Assembly (NCBI GenBank): GCA_903925535.1
Contig: CAIYFY010000370.1
Location: forward strand, 1-44,799
Length of the DNA: 44,799 nt
Direction of reading: 5' to 3'
Origin: an uncultured Bacteroidota bacterium
GTDB taxonomy: Bacteria > Bacteroidota > Bacteroidia > Chitinophagales > Saprospiraceae
A program made the translations under genes and the position numbers. Shown piece by piece: positions 16,771-24,910 of this stretch; position 1 is the stretch's first letter, and each line of letters starts with the position of its first letter. The notes under the pieces are model-generated. The model was not told where the DNA came from and made no database searches. It saw only the letters and a list, made by a program, of their open reading frames with translations.

Positions 16771-17253
16771 TTATTCGTTATTCTGGTACACAAGACTCGG
16801 ATCAGAAGGAATCTGATGCGAGAGGGCTTTCATGATGTCAAAAGGTGTAATAATTCCAACCAGTTCTCCATTCTCCACCACAGGGAGCGCATGGAAGCGA
16901 TTCACCATGAATACCTCAAGAGCAACATTCACCCGGTCATCGGGAGCCACTTTTCCCAAACGCTTTGTCATTATCTCTTTGGCAGTAGTCCGGGACAGTC
17001 GCTGATCATCTTCCGTCTGATCGCCCGAACAGCAGGAAACACCACCCATGAAATGCTCAAAATCGGTTTTGCTGATCAGGCCAACTATTTCGCGGAAGTG
17101 AACAACCGGCAAATGGTGAAAATTATGGGTGGCAAATATCTCCTTCACACGCACAAGCGTATCTTCCGGGGTTACTGTCACAAGATTCCTGTGGTCGGTC
17201 ATGAGGCTGGAGATGGGAGCAAAAATGTTCATAGCAGAAAGAGGTTTGTTCAA
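16771..17253 (-). CDS. CBS-domain pair protein
   Basis: 160 residues with two CBS motifs (about 13-66 and 92-146: each has the V-x-P-x-D/E-x-x...HHLPVV / HALPVV core and a GLISKTDF or GIITPFDIM end). Stand-alone CBS pairs bind adenine nucleotides and report energy or redox state; no catalytic domain is attached. A short Cys-Cys pair (74-75) lies in the linker. ATG 17253 or the in-frame ATG at 17232 could start it; the latter begins directly before the first CBS element. It leads the operon with the Usp fusion and is divergent from the receiver-CRP regulator, which makes that regulator a candidate controller. Confidence 0.88.
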   Translation of the reverse strand: MNKPLSAMNIFAPISSLMTDHRNLVTVTPEDTLVRVKEIFATHNFHHLPVVHFREIVGLISKTDFEHFMGGVSCCSGDQTEDDQRLSRTTAKEIMTKRLGKVAPDDRVNVALEVFMVNRFHALPVVENGELVGIITPFDIMKALSHQIPSDPSLVYQNNE

Positions 17254-17340
17254 AAATCAATTGTGATGCAAAGGTGCTGCACACTCCTTTTTTTCACGGT
17301 GACCCAAGTTATTACAACGCATGATTATAATCAATTTGAC

Positions 17341-17348
17341 TACATTTG
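17341..17348 (+). promoter_or_regulatory. Bacteroidota -7 element upstream of the receiver-CRP gene
   Basis: TACATTTG, an exact match to TAnnTTTG, ends 22 bases before the ATG at 17371. I see no TTG at a good -33 distance. It supports ATG 17371 as the true start and not an upstream codon. Confidence 0.5.
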
Positions 17349-17370
17349 CCCTGAAAATTCCACCCTTTCG

Positions 17371-18411
17371 ATGAAAAAAATACTCGTAATTGAAGACAAT
17401 CAGGATGTCCGCGAAAATCTCGCCGAAATTCTGTCACTGAGCGGATACGAAGCCATCACAGCCGAAAACGGCAAAATTGGCGTAGAAAAAGCCCAGAAAG
17501 AAGACCCCGATCTCATACTCTGCGATATCATGATGCCGGAACTGGATGGTTATGGTGTTCTCCATATCCTGAGCCGACAACAAAAAACGGCCGATATCCC
17601 TTTCGTATTCCTTACTGCAAAAGCCGAAAAGGAAGACTTCAGAAAGGGTATGTCGCTCGGCGCCGACGACTATATCGTAAAACCCTTTGACGATATTTCT
17701 CTGCTCCAGACAATTGACGCCCGCATCCAGAAAAGTGAGCGCCTCCGACAGGCATCCACGCAGGGGAATGGCACGCTCGACAGGTTCATTGACGAAGCCA
17801 GGGCACTCGATGCCATCCGGCATCTCTCCGATAACCGCGAAGTGCGACACTACAAAAAGAAAGACCTGATTTTCAGAGAAGGCGAAACTCCACGCTGGCT
17901 ATATTTCATCGAAAAGGGAAAGGTAAAGATTTTCAAAACCAGCGACGACGGCCGGGAACTGATCGTAAAGGTAGGTCAGCCAGGCGACTTCCTCGGATTC
18001 ATAGCACTTTTCAAGGAAGACTCATACCCCGAAAGCGCTGCCGCTCTCGAAGACTGCTCTATTAAACTGGTGCCCAAGCAGGACTTCGCAGCGCTCGTTT
18101 TCGGTAACCGCGACGTCAACGTGCGGTTTATCAAAATGCTCGCCAACCATATCGCCGAACGCGAACAGCAACTCATCGAACTGGCGTATAATTCCGTCCG
18201 GAAACGGGTGGCCACTGCTCTCGTAAATCTCTGCGAACAAAGCGGCCCCAATCTCCACTTCCTCCGCGAAGATCTCGCCGCACTGGCCGGCACCGCCAAG
18301 GAAACACTCATCAGAACGCTCACCGACTTCAAAAATGAAGCCCTGATAGAAATTCACGACGGAACAATCTCTATCCTTAAACTGGACAAACTGAAGGGAA
18401 TGCCCAACTGA
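17371..18411 (+). CDS. Response-regulator receiver fused to a CRP/FNR-type transcription factor
   Basis: 346 residues. Receiver domain 1-120 with the phosphorylation Asp52 (LCDIMMPELDG), Thr82 and Lys104 (VKPF); cNMP-binding-like beta-roll at about 151-260 (LIFREGETPRWLYFIEKGKVKI); winged helix-turn-helix at about 275-340 (FLREDLAALAGTAKETLIRTLTDF). Such proteins combine a phosphorelay input with a CRP-type effector fold. The beta-roll lacks the canonical cAMP phosphate motif, so the ligand, if any, is unknown. Start ATG 17371 is chosen because the receiver begins at once (MKKILVIEDN) and a -7 element lies just upstream. No histidine kinase is nearby. One base separates its stop from the next ATG, so it is co-transcribed with the glycosyltransferase. 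Confidence 0.92.
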   Translation: MKKILVIEDNQDVRENLAEILSLSGYEAITAENGKIGVEKAQKEDPDLILCDIMMPELDGYGVLHILSRQQKTADIPFVFLTAKAEKEDFRKGMSLGADDYIVKPFDDISLLQTIDARIQKSERLRQASTQGNGTLDRFIDEARALDAIRHLSDNREVRHYKKKDLIFREGETPRWLYFIEKGKVKIFKTSDDGRELIVKVGQPGDFLGFIALFKEDSYPESAAALEDCSIKLVPKQDFAALVFGNRDVNVRFIKMLANHIAEREQQLIELAYNSVRKRVATALVNLCEQSGPNLHFLREDLAALAGTAKETLIRTLTDFKNEALIEIHDGTISILKLDKLKGMPN

Positions 18412-18412
18412 A

Positions 18413-19210
18413 ATGGCCATGTCTCAACCCCGGGATTCAAAACCTGTCTCTTTTTCAATTATCACGGTCGTATTCAACGGAGAAAATCTCCTGCGCGATA
18501 CCATGGAAAGTGTGCGCATACAGTCGTGGCCCGATATCGAGTATATTGTCGTGGACGGGGCCTCCCCGGATGGCACACTGTCAATTGTGCGTGAATACGC
18601 CGAATATATGCCGCGCCTGAAATGGATTTCTGAAAAGGACAAGGGCCTCTACGATGCCATGAACAAAGGTCTGCACATGGCTACCGGCGATTTCGTGCAG
18701 TTCCTGAACTGCGGCGATTGCCTGCATGATCAGAATACCATCGCCACCCTGGCGCGCTGTATAGCCCCGGATACCGATGTGGTGTACGGAGACACCATGC
18801 TGGTAAACGATCACAGAGAGCCGGCCGGCCGCATGAGCGAACTCAGCACCCGAAACCTGCCCGAACAATTAAACTGGAAACAGTATGCGGGCGGTATGCT
18901 GGTCGTCCACCAGTCGTTCATACCCCGCCGATCACTGGCCCCCGACTACATGCAGAATAACCTGTGTGCCGACTACGACTGGTGCATCCGGATTCTGAAA
19001 AAAAGCAGGAATACCGTTAACCCGGGTATCATTATCACCGATTACCTGATGGGAGGAATGTCGAAAAAACGCCACCGGCAAAGCCTCCTCGACCGTTTTT
19101 CGGTCATGAAATCGCATTTTGGCCTCACGCGCACCCTCGCCGCGCACGCGTGGATTGTAGTCCGCGCACTGATTCACCGCATTTTTCGTGCGGGTAAAGC
19201 GCGATACTGA
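18413..19210 (+). CDS. Family 2 glycosyltransferase
   Basis: 265 residues, cytoplasmic. GT-A fold motifs: N-terminal FSIITVVFNGENLL, nucleotide-binding VVDGASPDGT (46-55), SEKDKGLYDAMNKGL (73-87), and LNCGD (98-102) in the place of the DxD metal site. This set resembles the WcaA/capsule and exopolysaccharide type of GT2 enzymes that add one sugar to a lipid-linked or polysaccharide acceptor. The donor and acceptor cannot be read from sequence. It is isolated from other polysaccharide genes and follows the regulator by 1 base. Confidence 0.88.
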   Translation: MAMSQPRDSKPVSFSIITVVFNGENLLRDTMESVRIQSWPDIEYIVVDGASPDGTLSIVREYAEYMPRLKWISEKDKGLYDAMNKGLHMATGDFVQFLNCGDCLHDQNTIATLARCIAPDTDVVYGDTMLVNDHREPAGRMSELSTRNLPEQLNWKQYAGGMLVVHQSFIPRRSLAPDYMQNNLCADYDWCIRILKKSRNTVNPGIIITDYLMGGMSKKRHRQSLLDRFSVMKSHFGLTRTLAAHAWIVVRALIHRIFRAGKARY

Positions 19211-19221
19211 CAAATATTCGC

Positions 19222-19229
19222 TTACTTTG
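19222..19229 (+). promoter_or_regulatory. Weak -7-like element upstream of the TonB receptor gene
   Basis: TTACTTTG, one base off the Bacteroidota consensus TAnnTTTG, lies 39 bases before the ATG. It would allow the receptor operon to be transcribed apart from the glycosyltransferase, whose stop is only 58 bases upstream of the ATG. Confidence 0.3.
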
Positions 19230-19268
19230 GCCGCTCCAAATTCCAATCACTTTTACTGAAAACAAACC

Positions 19269-21644
19269 ATGAAAAATTTCATCCTCCTTTCTCTCGTACT
19301 GCTCTCCTGTACGCTTGGCGCCCAAAATGCCACCGTTAGCGGCAAAATCAGCGACGCCGCCACTTCCGAGCCGCTCACCGGCGCCACTATCAAAGCCGGT
19401 AATTCGGGCGCTTCCTCCGACCTGAACGGTCTGTTCAAACTGTCGCTGGCGCCAGGCTCTTATGAGCTCTCGGTATCAATGGTGGGCTATGAAACCACTT
19501 CCCGCCAGATCCGACTATCGGCCGGAGAAACAGTGTCGCTCGACCTTTCACTGAGCGATGGCGCCAACCTGCTCCAGACAGCTACTGTAACTTCCGGAAA
19601 ATTTGAAAAACCGCTGGGTGAAGTCACCGTTTCCATGGACGTCATCAAGTCCAAACTCATAGAAAATGTCAATTCTACCTCGGTAGATGAGGTGCTTGTG
19701 AAAGCGCCGGGACTCAATATTGTTGACGGACAGGCCAGTATACGCGGCGGCGCAGGCTTCTCCTATGGCGCCGGAACCCGCGTTCTCGTACTCCTCGATG
19801 ACATGCCGGCTCTCCAGCCAGATGCAGGTTTGCCCAACTGGGACGATTTCCCCGTGGAAAATATCGCCCAGATGGAAATTCTGAAGGGCGCCGCCTCCGC
19901 TCTGTACGGATCGTCGGCTATGAACGGCATCATCAATATTCGCACCGGCTTCGCCAAAGACAAACCCGAAACCTCGCTCGCCACGTTCGGAAAGGTATGG
20001 GGAGACCCCTCCGATGAACGCATGAAATGGTGGGGAACCGACACCTCCTCCATCCTCCTGCCTGTGGAAACGGGTGTTTCTTTCTGCCACAAGGAAAAAT
20101 TCGGCAAGCTGGATTTCGTGCTGGGTGCTTACGGACTTTACCGCGACAGTTACAACAAAGACACCTATAACAGGTATGGCCGTATCACTCCCAACCTCCG
20201 TTACAGGGTCAACGACCGCCTGACGGTCGGCCTCAATACCAATATCAACTTCGGACGCAGCGGGAATTTCTTTATCTGGGGTAACGACACCACGATGGCG
20301 TTCCAGCCCGGCGCCGGATCCATTTCTTATACCAAGGGGCGTCTGCGCTTTATGATAGACCCCTATCTGCAGTATTTCGACAAGAGCGGAAACAGACACA
20401 AGATTCTTTCGAGGTATTTCTATATCCACAACAACAACTCGGGTAACCAGAGCAACGACAGCCGCCTGTACTACGGTGAATATCAGTTCCAGCGCCAGAT
20501 GAACAAAATCGGACTGGTAACGACTGCCGGTGTTGTAGGTATGTATAACGTGGTGGATGCAGAAATTTACAGCAACGGCTTTTTTACCTCCCGAAATCTG
20601 GCAGGATACCTGCAGGCCGATTACAAAGCATTCGACAGGCTAAACCTCTCCGCCGGCGTCAGGTATGAGTACAACAACCAAACCAGCCCGGATACCGTCT
20701 GGATTGACCAGTCCCGAAATGAATTCGGAATCATACCTGATGGAAGAGTGGTAGAAGGCAAACCGGTGCTGCGGCTTGGCGCCAACTATCAGGCAGGCAG
20801 GGCCACCTTCTTCAGGGCATCCTGGGGACAGGGTTACCGCTACCCCACCATTGCCGAAAAATTTGTCAATACTGCCTTCGGTGCCGGCAGTACCGTTGTA
20901 CCCAATCCCGCGCTGGTTTCTGAAACCGGCTGGACGGCGGAGCTGGGTCTGAAGCAGGGATTCAAACTCGGCACCTGGCAGGGTTTCGTGGACGTCACCG
21001 GATTCGTATCAGAATACCAGGAGATGATGGAATTTGTACTCGATACCCTTATCTTCAGCTTCGGCCCCAACGGAATTCAGGGCAGGAGCCGGTTCAGATC
21101 CGAAAACTCGGGGGATACGCGTATAACCGGATATGAAATTTCTGTTCTGGGTAATGGCGAACTCTGGGGCGGCACACTGTCGGTCATCACAGGATTCACC
21201 AATATCGTACCCCGTTACAAGGTGTTTGACAAGGATAATCCAACACTCAACTACGGTTCCTCCGACACATCCAATGTGCTGAAATACAGGTTTAACCAGA
21301 CTTTCAAATTCGACGGTGAATACACTAAAGACAAATTCTCCGTAGGCCTGTCTGTTCAGTATTACAGCTTCATGCAGGCCATTGACGAACTGTTTGAAGG
21401 AAAAATCAAGGGCCTGATTCTCCCGGATAACCTCGCTCCACCCGAATTCGCAGCGGTCCGGCGCTTCAGGGAAGCCAATAACCAGGGAAATACCATCGTT
21501 GACCTGAGAGCCTCCTGGAAAATCAGCGAAAAGATGAAAATCAGCGCGCTGTGTGGCAATGTTTTCAACGAATCCTATGCCATCAGACCTGCGCTTATGG
21601 ATGCTCCGCGTAATTATACCATCAGACTTGACTACAAGTTATGA
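19269..21644 (+). CDS. TonB-dependent outer-membrane receptor
   Basis: 791 residues: signal peptide (LGA-QN, about 18), a CarboxypepD_reg-like domain (about 22-95, VSGKISDAATSEPLTGATI), the plug domain (about 105-225, with APGLNIVDGQASIRGG and MEILKGAASALYGSSAMNGIINI), and a 22-strand-type beta-barrel ending in the aromatic/charged strand YTIRLDYKL. Takes up a ligand across the outer membrane with energy from TonB/ExbBD. No SusD partner follows, so this is not a typical polysaccharide utilisation pair; iron complexes, vitamins or peptides are possible substrates, with no sequence evidence to choose. Its stop overlaps the start of the next lipoprotein gene by 4 bases. Confidence 0.92.
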   Translation: MKNFILLSLVLLSCTLGAQNATVSGKISDAATSEPLTGATIKAGNSGASSDLNGLFKLSLAPGSYELSVSMVGYETTSRQIRLSAGETVSLDLSLSDGANLLQTATVTSGKFEKPLGEVTVSMDVIKSKLIENVNSTSVDEVLVKAPGLNIVDGQASIRGGAGFSYGAGTRVLVLLDDMPALQPDAGLPNWDDFPVENIAQMEILKGAASALYGSSAMNGIINIRTGFAKDKPETSLATFGKVWGDPSDERMKWWGTDTSSILLPVETGVSFCHKEKFGKLDFVLGAYGLYRDSYNKDTYNRYGRITPNLRYRVNDRLTVGLNTNINFGRSGNFFIWGNDTTMAFQPGAGSISYTKGRLRFMIDPYLQYFDKSGNRHKILSRYFYIHNNNSGNQSNDSRLYYGEYQFQRQMNKIGLVTTAGVVGMYNVVDAEIYSNGFFTSRNLAGYLQADYKAFDRLNLSAGVRYEYNNQTSPDTVWIDQSRNEFGIIPDGRVVEGKPVLRLGANYQAGRATFFRASWGQGYRYPTIAEKFVNTAFGAGSTVVPNPALVSETGWTAELGLKQGFKLGTWQGFVDVTGFVSEYQEMMEFVLDTLIFSFGPNGIQGRSRFRSENSGDTRITGYEISVLGNGELWGGTLSVITGFTNIVPRYKVFDKDNPTLNYGSSDTSNVLKYRFNQTFKFDGEYTKDKFSVGLSVQYYSFMQAIDELFEGKIKGLILPDNLAPPEFAAVRRFREANNQGNTIVDLRASWKISEKMKISALCGNVFNESYAIRPALMDAPRNYTIRLDYKL

Positions 21645-22150
21645 CCATTCTCCGTCTCCTGCACCTCCTGATTATCTCCATCCTGCTGAATGCCTGTACC
21701 GGTAATCAGCAGAATAACAGCACAGAAAAAGCACAAAATGGCTTCGTCTTCAGCAGTCAGGCACCGGTAACAGGAGATGGTAACGATTTCTGCCGAAAAC
21801 TGTTGCCCGACGCAGTAGTCATCAACGCAGATCCGGCAAATACCAACAGACGCCTCTTCCTGATGTCGGGAGGAGGCGTCTATAAGGTGACCGCCGATTT
21901 CGGAAACATTGTTGCCTCCTTTGCTCTGCAACAATCCGGAGAAAACATCTCCGTTTTTACCAGCGATAACCACCCCGAATGTCTCTCCAACCGCAAATAT
22001 TTCACCGTCAGCGAATCCGGAAATATCCTGAAGTACAACAATCAGCAGCATATTTTCTTCGATGTTTCCTTCGAAAAACAGGACAATAGCACGTTAATTG
22101 TCATAGAATATCCAAATAATACTTATTACGGTATTACTGTTCGAAAATAA
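21641..22150 (+). CDS. Small lipoprotein of unknown function, coupled to the TonB receptor
   Basis: 169 residues with a type II signal peptide and lipobox LNAC (Cys19). The mature part is short of hydrophobic segments and rich in beta-like strands (VYKVTADFGNIVASFAL, NILKYNNQQHIFFDVSF). I do not recognise a family. The ATGA overlap with the receptor gene suggests that the two products work together, for example as a surface or periplasmic accessory lipoprotein, but this is inference from context. Confidence 0.75.
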   Translation: MTILRLLHLLIISILLNACTGNQQNNSTEKAQNGFVFSSQAPVTGDGNDFCRKLLPDAVVINADPANTNRRLFLMSGGGVYKVTADFGNIVASFALQQSGENISVFTSDNHPECLSNRKYFTVSESGNILKYNNQQHIFFDVSFEKQDNSTLIVIEYPNNTYYGITVRK

Positions 22151-22259
22151 CACCTACCTTACGCGCTTCTTTTTCAGGGCTTATTCAGGGGTTTCCGGCA
22201 GTGGCAATCAATCCTGAAATCCCTCTTAATCAATTTATTATCACAAACAGGTTATCACA

Positions 22260-22703
22260 ATGTTCAGACTCACCCTGTGCGGACTGGCACTCGCTGTGCT
22301 CTTCAGTTGCACAAATACTCCGAAAAATGCAGACGGCAGTACGGCTGCCACGACTGACGTTGAAAAAAGTGCCGGCCCCGACGGCTCGGATTTGCTTCGC
22401 ACCCTGCAGGGCAAATGGCAAAGCGAGCGCGATCCATCTTACTACATCGAATTTGCAGATACCCGGATGATTCACTTTAATGGAGGCAAGGTTACCGCCG
22501 AAAGTGACATTGAAGTTGATGTAATGTGCCAGAGTAAAGTCTGTACCGCAGACAGTACCGATCTGTCGGAGGGATGGTGCTTTACAGAGAGAAGTGGTTC
22601 GGAACTTCAGTGTAACTGCGTGCTGATATGCGACAAAACAACACTTTCCTACATACCAATCGGTGCAGCAGGTGGAAATCTGAATTTCAGGCGTGTACAG
22701 TGA
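22260..22703 (+). CDS. Small lipoprotein of unknown function
   Basis: 147 residues with lipobox LFSC (Cys17) followed by a Ser/Thr/Ala-rich linker. The C-terminal 95 residues (LQGKWQSERDPSYYIEFADTRM...) have the shape of the small lipocalin-like or META-like beta proteins that often begin with LxGxW, but I cannot assign a family. Five Cys (about 89, 94, 106, 118, 120 and one more near 124) could form disulfides in the periplasm. It lies 109 bases after the previous lipoprotein and ends 3 bases before the convergent oxidoreductase gene. Confidence 0.72.
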   Translation: MFRLTLCGLALAVLFSCTNTPKNADGSTAATTDVEKSAGPDGSDLLRTLQGKWQSERDPSYYIEFADTRMIHFNGGKVTAESDIEVDVMCQSKVCTADSTDLSEGWCFTERSGSELQCNCVLICDKTTLSYIPIGAAGGNLNFRRVQ

Positions 22704-22706
22704 TCA

Positions 22707-23732
22707 TCAGACTACTGTGAGTACGGCCTTGCCCAAACCATTCCGGTCTTCTATACGCCTGTGCGCCGCACGAAGGCCCTCAACTGTCCAGGGGAAAACA
22801 TCAACAAGTGTAGTATGGATTGTACCTGCATCCACCAACGCGCTTATCTTGTCGAGAATCTGTCCCTGCCTCACCAGTCCTACCTGAAAAAGGCCTTTGG
22901 TGAACATCAGTTCGTAAACCAGACTGATACTTCTGGCAAACAATGAACCTGTATCTATCGGCTTTGAAACCGGTAGAATACAGATTATTTTGCCAAAAGG
23001 GGCAACCAGTGGCATGATTTCCTCTATGTTGTTCTCCGGTTCGGAAGTGTGAAAAACCAGGTCAACCGTTGCAATTCCCAGTGCTTCCAGTTGAGGAGCC
23101 AGAGGCTCATAGTGATTGATTACATAATCAGCCCCAAGCTTTCGGCAATGCTGAACTGATGCCTGTCTGGAAGCAGTCGCTATAACCTCAAACCCCATTA
23201 CCTTTTTCATCAGCTGTATGGCAATGCTGCCCACACCTCCGGCGCCACCTACCAGCAGCACCCTCCGGTTTTCACCAGTAGCATCCAGACTATAACCGGC
23301 GTTGTCAATAAGTCCCTCCCAAACGGTCAGACTGGTAAGTGGCAAGGCCGCTGCCTCTGCAAAGTTCAAACTGGCCGGCTTCCTGCCCACTACCCTGCTG
23401 TCAACAATGCTGTACTCCCTGTGGTGCCCCTGTCGGGCTACGCTTCCGGCGAAAAATACTTCGTCGCCAGGCTTGAATCGGCCGTCGGCGTTCGGCCCCA
23501 CGGCGTCAACTACCCCTGACGCATCCCAACCACTGATGACAGTACTGGAGTTCTGCAATTCACCGAACCCTCCCCAGTTCGTTCTAACTTTCACGTCAAC
23601 AGGGTTAATCCCCACAGCGTGAATTTTCACCAGTAAATCATGCCCTGTAACCTCGGGAACAGGCAACTCAAGCCATTCAATTACTTCCTCTCCCCCGAAA
23701 CGTGTGTGACCAAGCGCTTTCATATTAAACAT
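22707..23732 (-). CDS. Zinc-independent MDR-family alcohol dehydrogenase / quinone oxidoreductase
   Basis: 341 residues (in-frame ATGs at 23732 and 23723). GroES-like N-terminal domain with HAVGINPVDVKVR (38-50) and a Rossmann domain with the NAD(P)H loop GGAGGVGS (162-169). The catalytic zinc Cys/His set of true alcohol dehydrogenases and the structural four-Cys lobe are missing, as in quinone oxidoreductase and ZADH-type members. Probably an NADPH-dependent reductase of quinones or enones in the cytoplasm. Stands alone between lipoprotein and phosphatase genes. Confidence 0.88.
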   Translation of the reverse strand: MFNMKALGHTRFGGEEVIEWLELPVPEVTGHDLLVKIHAVGINPVDVKVRTNWGGFGELQNSSTVISGWDASGVVDAVGPNADGRFKPGDEVFFAGSVARQGHHREYSIVDSRVVGRKPASLNFAEAAALPLTSLTVWEGLIDNAGYSLDATGENRRVLLVGGAGGVGSIAIQLMKKVMGFEVIATASRQASVQHCRKLGADYVINHYEPLAPQLEALGIATVDLVFHTSEPENNIEEIMPLVAPFGKIICILPVSKPIDTGSLFARSISLVYELMFTKGLFQVGLVRQGQILDKISALVDAGTIHTTLVDVFPWTVEGLRAAHRRIEDRNGLGKAVLTVV

Positions 23733-23908
23733 GTTTCACAAATCCGATTGAGAAGCAATTCATCAACTCGAATCTGTGTGGTGAACGTATGTGAAAGGTT
23801 GTTCGGGATTTTGCCGACAGCCAGTGCGACGGCACAAGATATGGAGACGCATTTTGTTTATTTTACTGATATTTGTCACTGTAACTTCAACTCACTGTCA
23901 CCTGTCCG

Positions 23909-24658
23909 ATGCGCCTGCTGCTTTTGTTTCTGTTCCTGTTGCCATCCACACCTTACTGCCGCGACTCATCTGTTCTGCAACTGAAACTCCGCCGGGAAAT
24001 GGCAATATACGGTTGCAGCGGCATCGCAGCAGGAGGCTCTCTGCTTGCAGGTCGGTCGAATACAGGACTGACACTGAGTCAGCTCGCTGCGCTCAACCCG
24101 AACAAAGTCCCCTCCTTCGACCGCTGGAGTATCGGGAATTACAGCCATTCAGCAGCCATATCCAGTGATGTTCTGCTGTATGGAAGCATGATTCTGCCCG
24201 GAATTCTGTTTCTGGCCGATCCGGCCACCAGAAAATCGCCTTTTGAGCCCGCAGTTGTTCTGTCAGAGGTGTTTGCCGTGAACTTCGGTCTGACTTCCCT
24301 GACCAAGGAGCTCGCGCAGCGCACGCGCCCGTATGCGTACGACCCGCTTGTTCCTTCCGATATCCGTACGCAGCGTGATGCGCGGAGGTCATTCTTCTCC
24401 GGGCACACGTCTGCCTCCGCTGCCATGTGTTTCGGATACGCCACTATATGGAGCAGCTACCATCCCGACTCGCGGCTGAAACCACTCGTGTGGACCGGCG
24501 CAGTACTGATTCCGGCCATTACGGGTTGTGTGCGTGTGCGCGCAGGCGAGCATTTTCTGAGCGATGTGCTGGTGGGCTATGGTACAGGGGCACTTTGCGG
24601 ATGGCTGGTGGCAAGATGGCACAGATCCAAAAGCGACAAGTCTCGGCACCGACAGTAG
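23909..24658 (+). CDS. PAP2-family membrane phosphatase
   Basis: 249 residues with an N-terminal signal-like helix and further hydrophobic segments. The three phosphatase motifs are complete: KELAQRTRP (Lys133, Arg140), FSGHTS (His166) and R-x5-H-x3-D (Arg209, His215, Asp219). Family members dephosphorylate phosphatidic acid, undecaprenyl diphosphate or lipid A on the outer side of the inner membrane or in the periplasm. Which of these applies cannot be told. The upstream 176 bases hold no gene that I can support; a second frame there encodes a short hydrophobic run but leads into the shadow of this gene. Confidence 0.88.
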   Translation: MRLLLLFLFLLPSTPYCRDSSVLQLKLRREMAIYGCSGIAAGGSLLAGRSNTGLTLSQLAALNPNKVPSFDRWSIGNYSHSAAISSDVLLYGSMILPGILFLADPATRKSPFEPAVVLSEVFAVNFGLTSLTKELAQRTRPYAYDPLVPSDIRTQRDARRSFFSGHTSASAAMCFGYATIWSSYHPDSRLKPLVWTGAVLIPAITGCVRVRAGEHFLSDVLVGYGTGALCGWLVARWHRSKSDKSRHRQ

Positions 24659-24682
24659 TGCTGCGATTAACCTGATATCGTT

Positions 24683-24753
24683 TAACCGCAGAGTTGCGCA
24701 AAGTCTCTTTCTCTGCGCAACTCTGCGTCTAACTCTGCGCAACTCTGCGGTTA
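24683..24753. repeat. Palindromic intergenic repeat (CGCAGAGTTGCGCA type)
   Basis: An 18-base left arm (24683-24700, TAACCGCAGAGTTGCGCA) is perfectly complementary to 24736-24753. A third, middle copy of the core (24714-24727) runs in the same direction as the right arm, so two alternative hairpins are possible. It begins 25 bases after the PAP2 stop. I recall similar NNGCGCAACTCTGCG-like repeats between genes of several Bacteroidota and other phyla. It may act as a transcript end or be a small mobile palindrome. Confidence 0.75.
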
Positions 24754-24879
24754 TACAAAACTTGTTCGTAGCTTATGAAAATCTGTTTGGGGCAAAGGCC
24801 TTTATACCAAAAATACAAGGCTGGATGCGGTTTGCCGGGGATTTACCGTACACCTGACAGGCCCTTTAATTTTTTTTTG

Positions 24880-24887
24880 TTCCTTTG
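24880..24887 (+). promoter_or_regulatory. -7-like element upstream of the EEP-family gene
   Basis: TTCCTTTG, one base off TAnnTTTG, follows a run of nine T and lies 23 bases before the ATG. No -33 TTG is seen. Confidence 0.35.
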
Positions 24888-24910
24888 CACATTCATCTGA
24901 CCCACATATT

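Noticed and set aside
16747..17370. N-terminal extension of the receiver-CRP frame by about 200 residues
   Set aside because: It overlaps the CBS gene on the other strand and the receiver domain starts exactly at 17371 behind a -7 element.
23791..24168. Alternative plus-strand frame upstream of the PAP2 gene with a hydrophobic run
   Set aside because: It enters the PAP2 gene in another frame and loses protein-like character there; no start codon fits the hydrophobic run.
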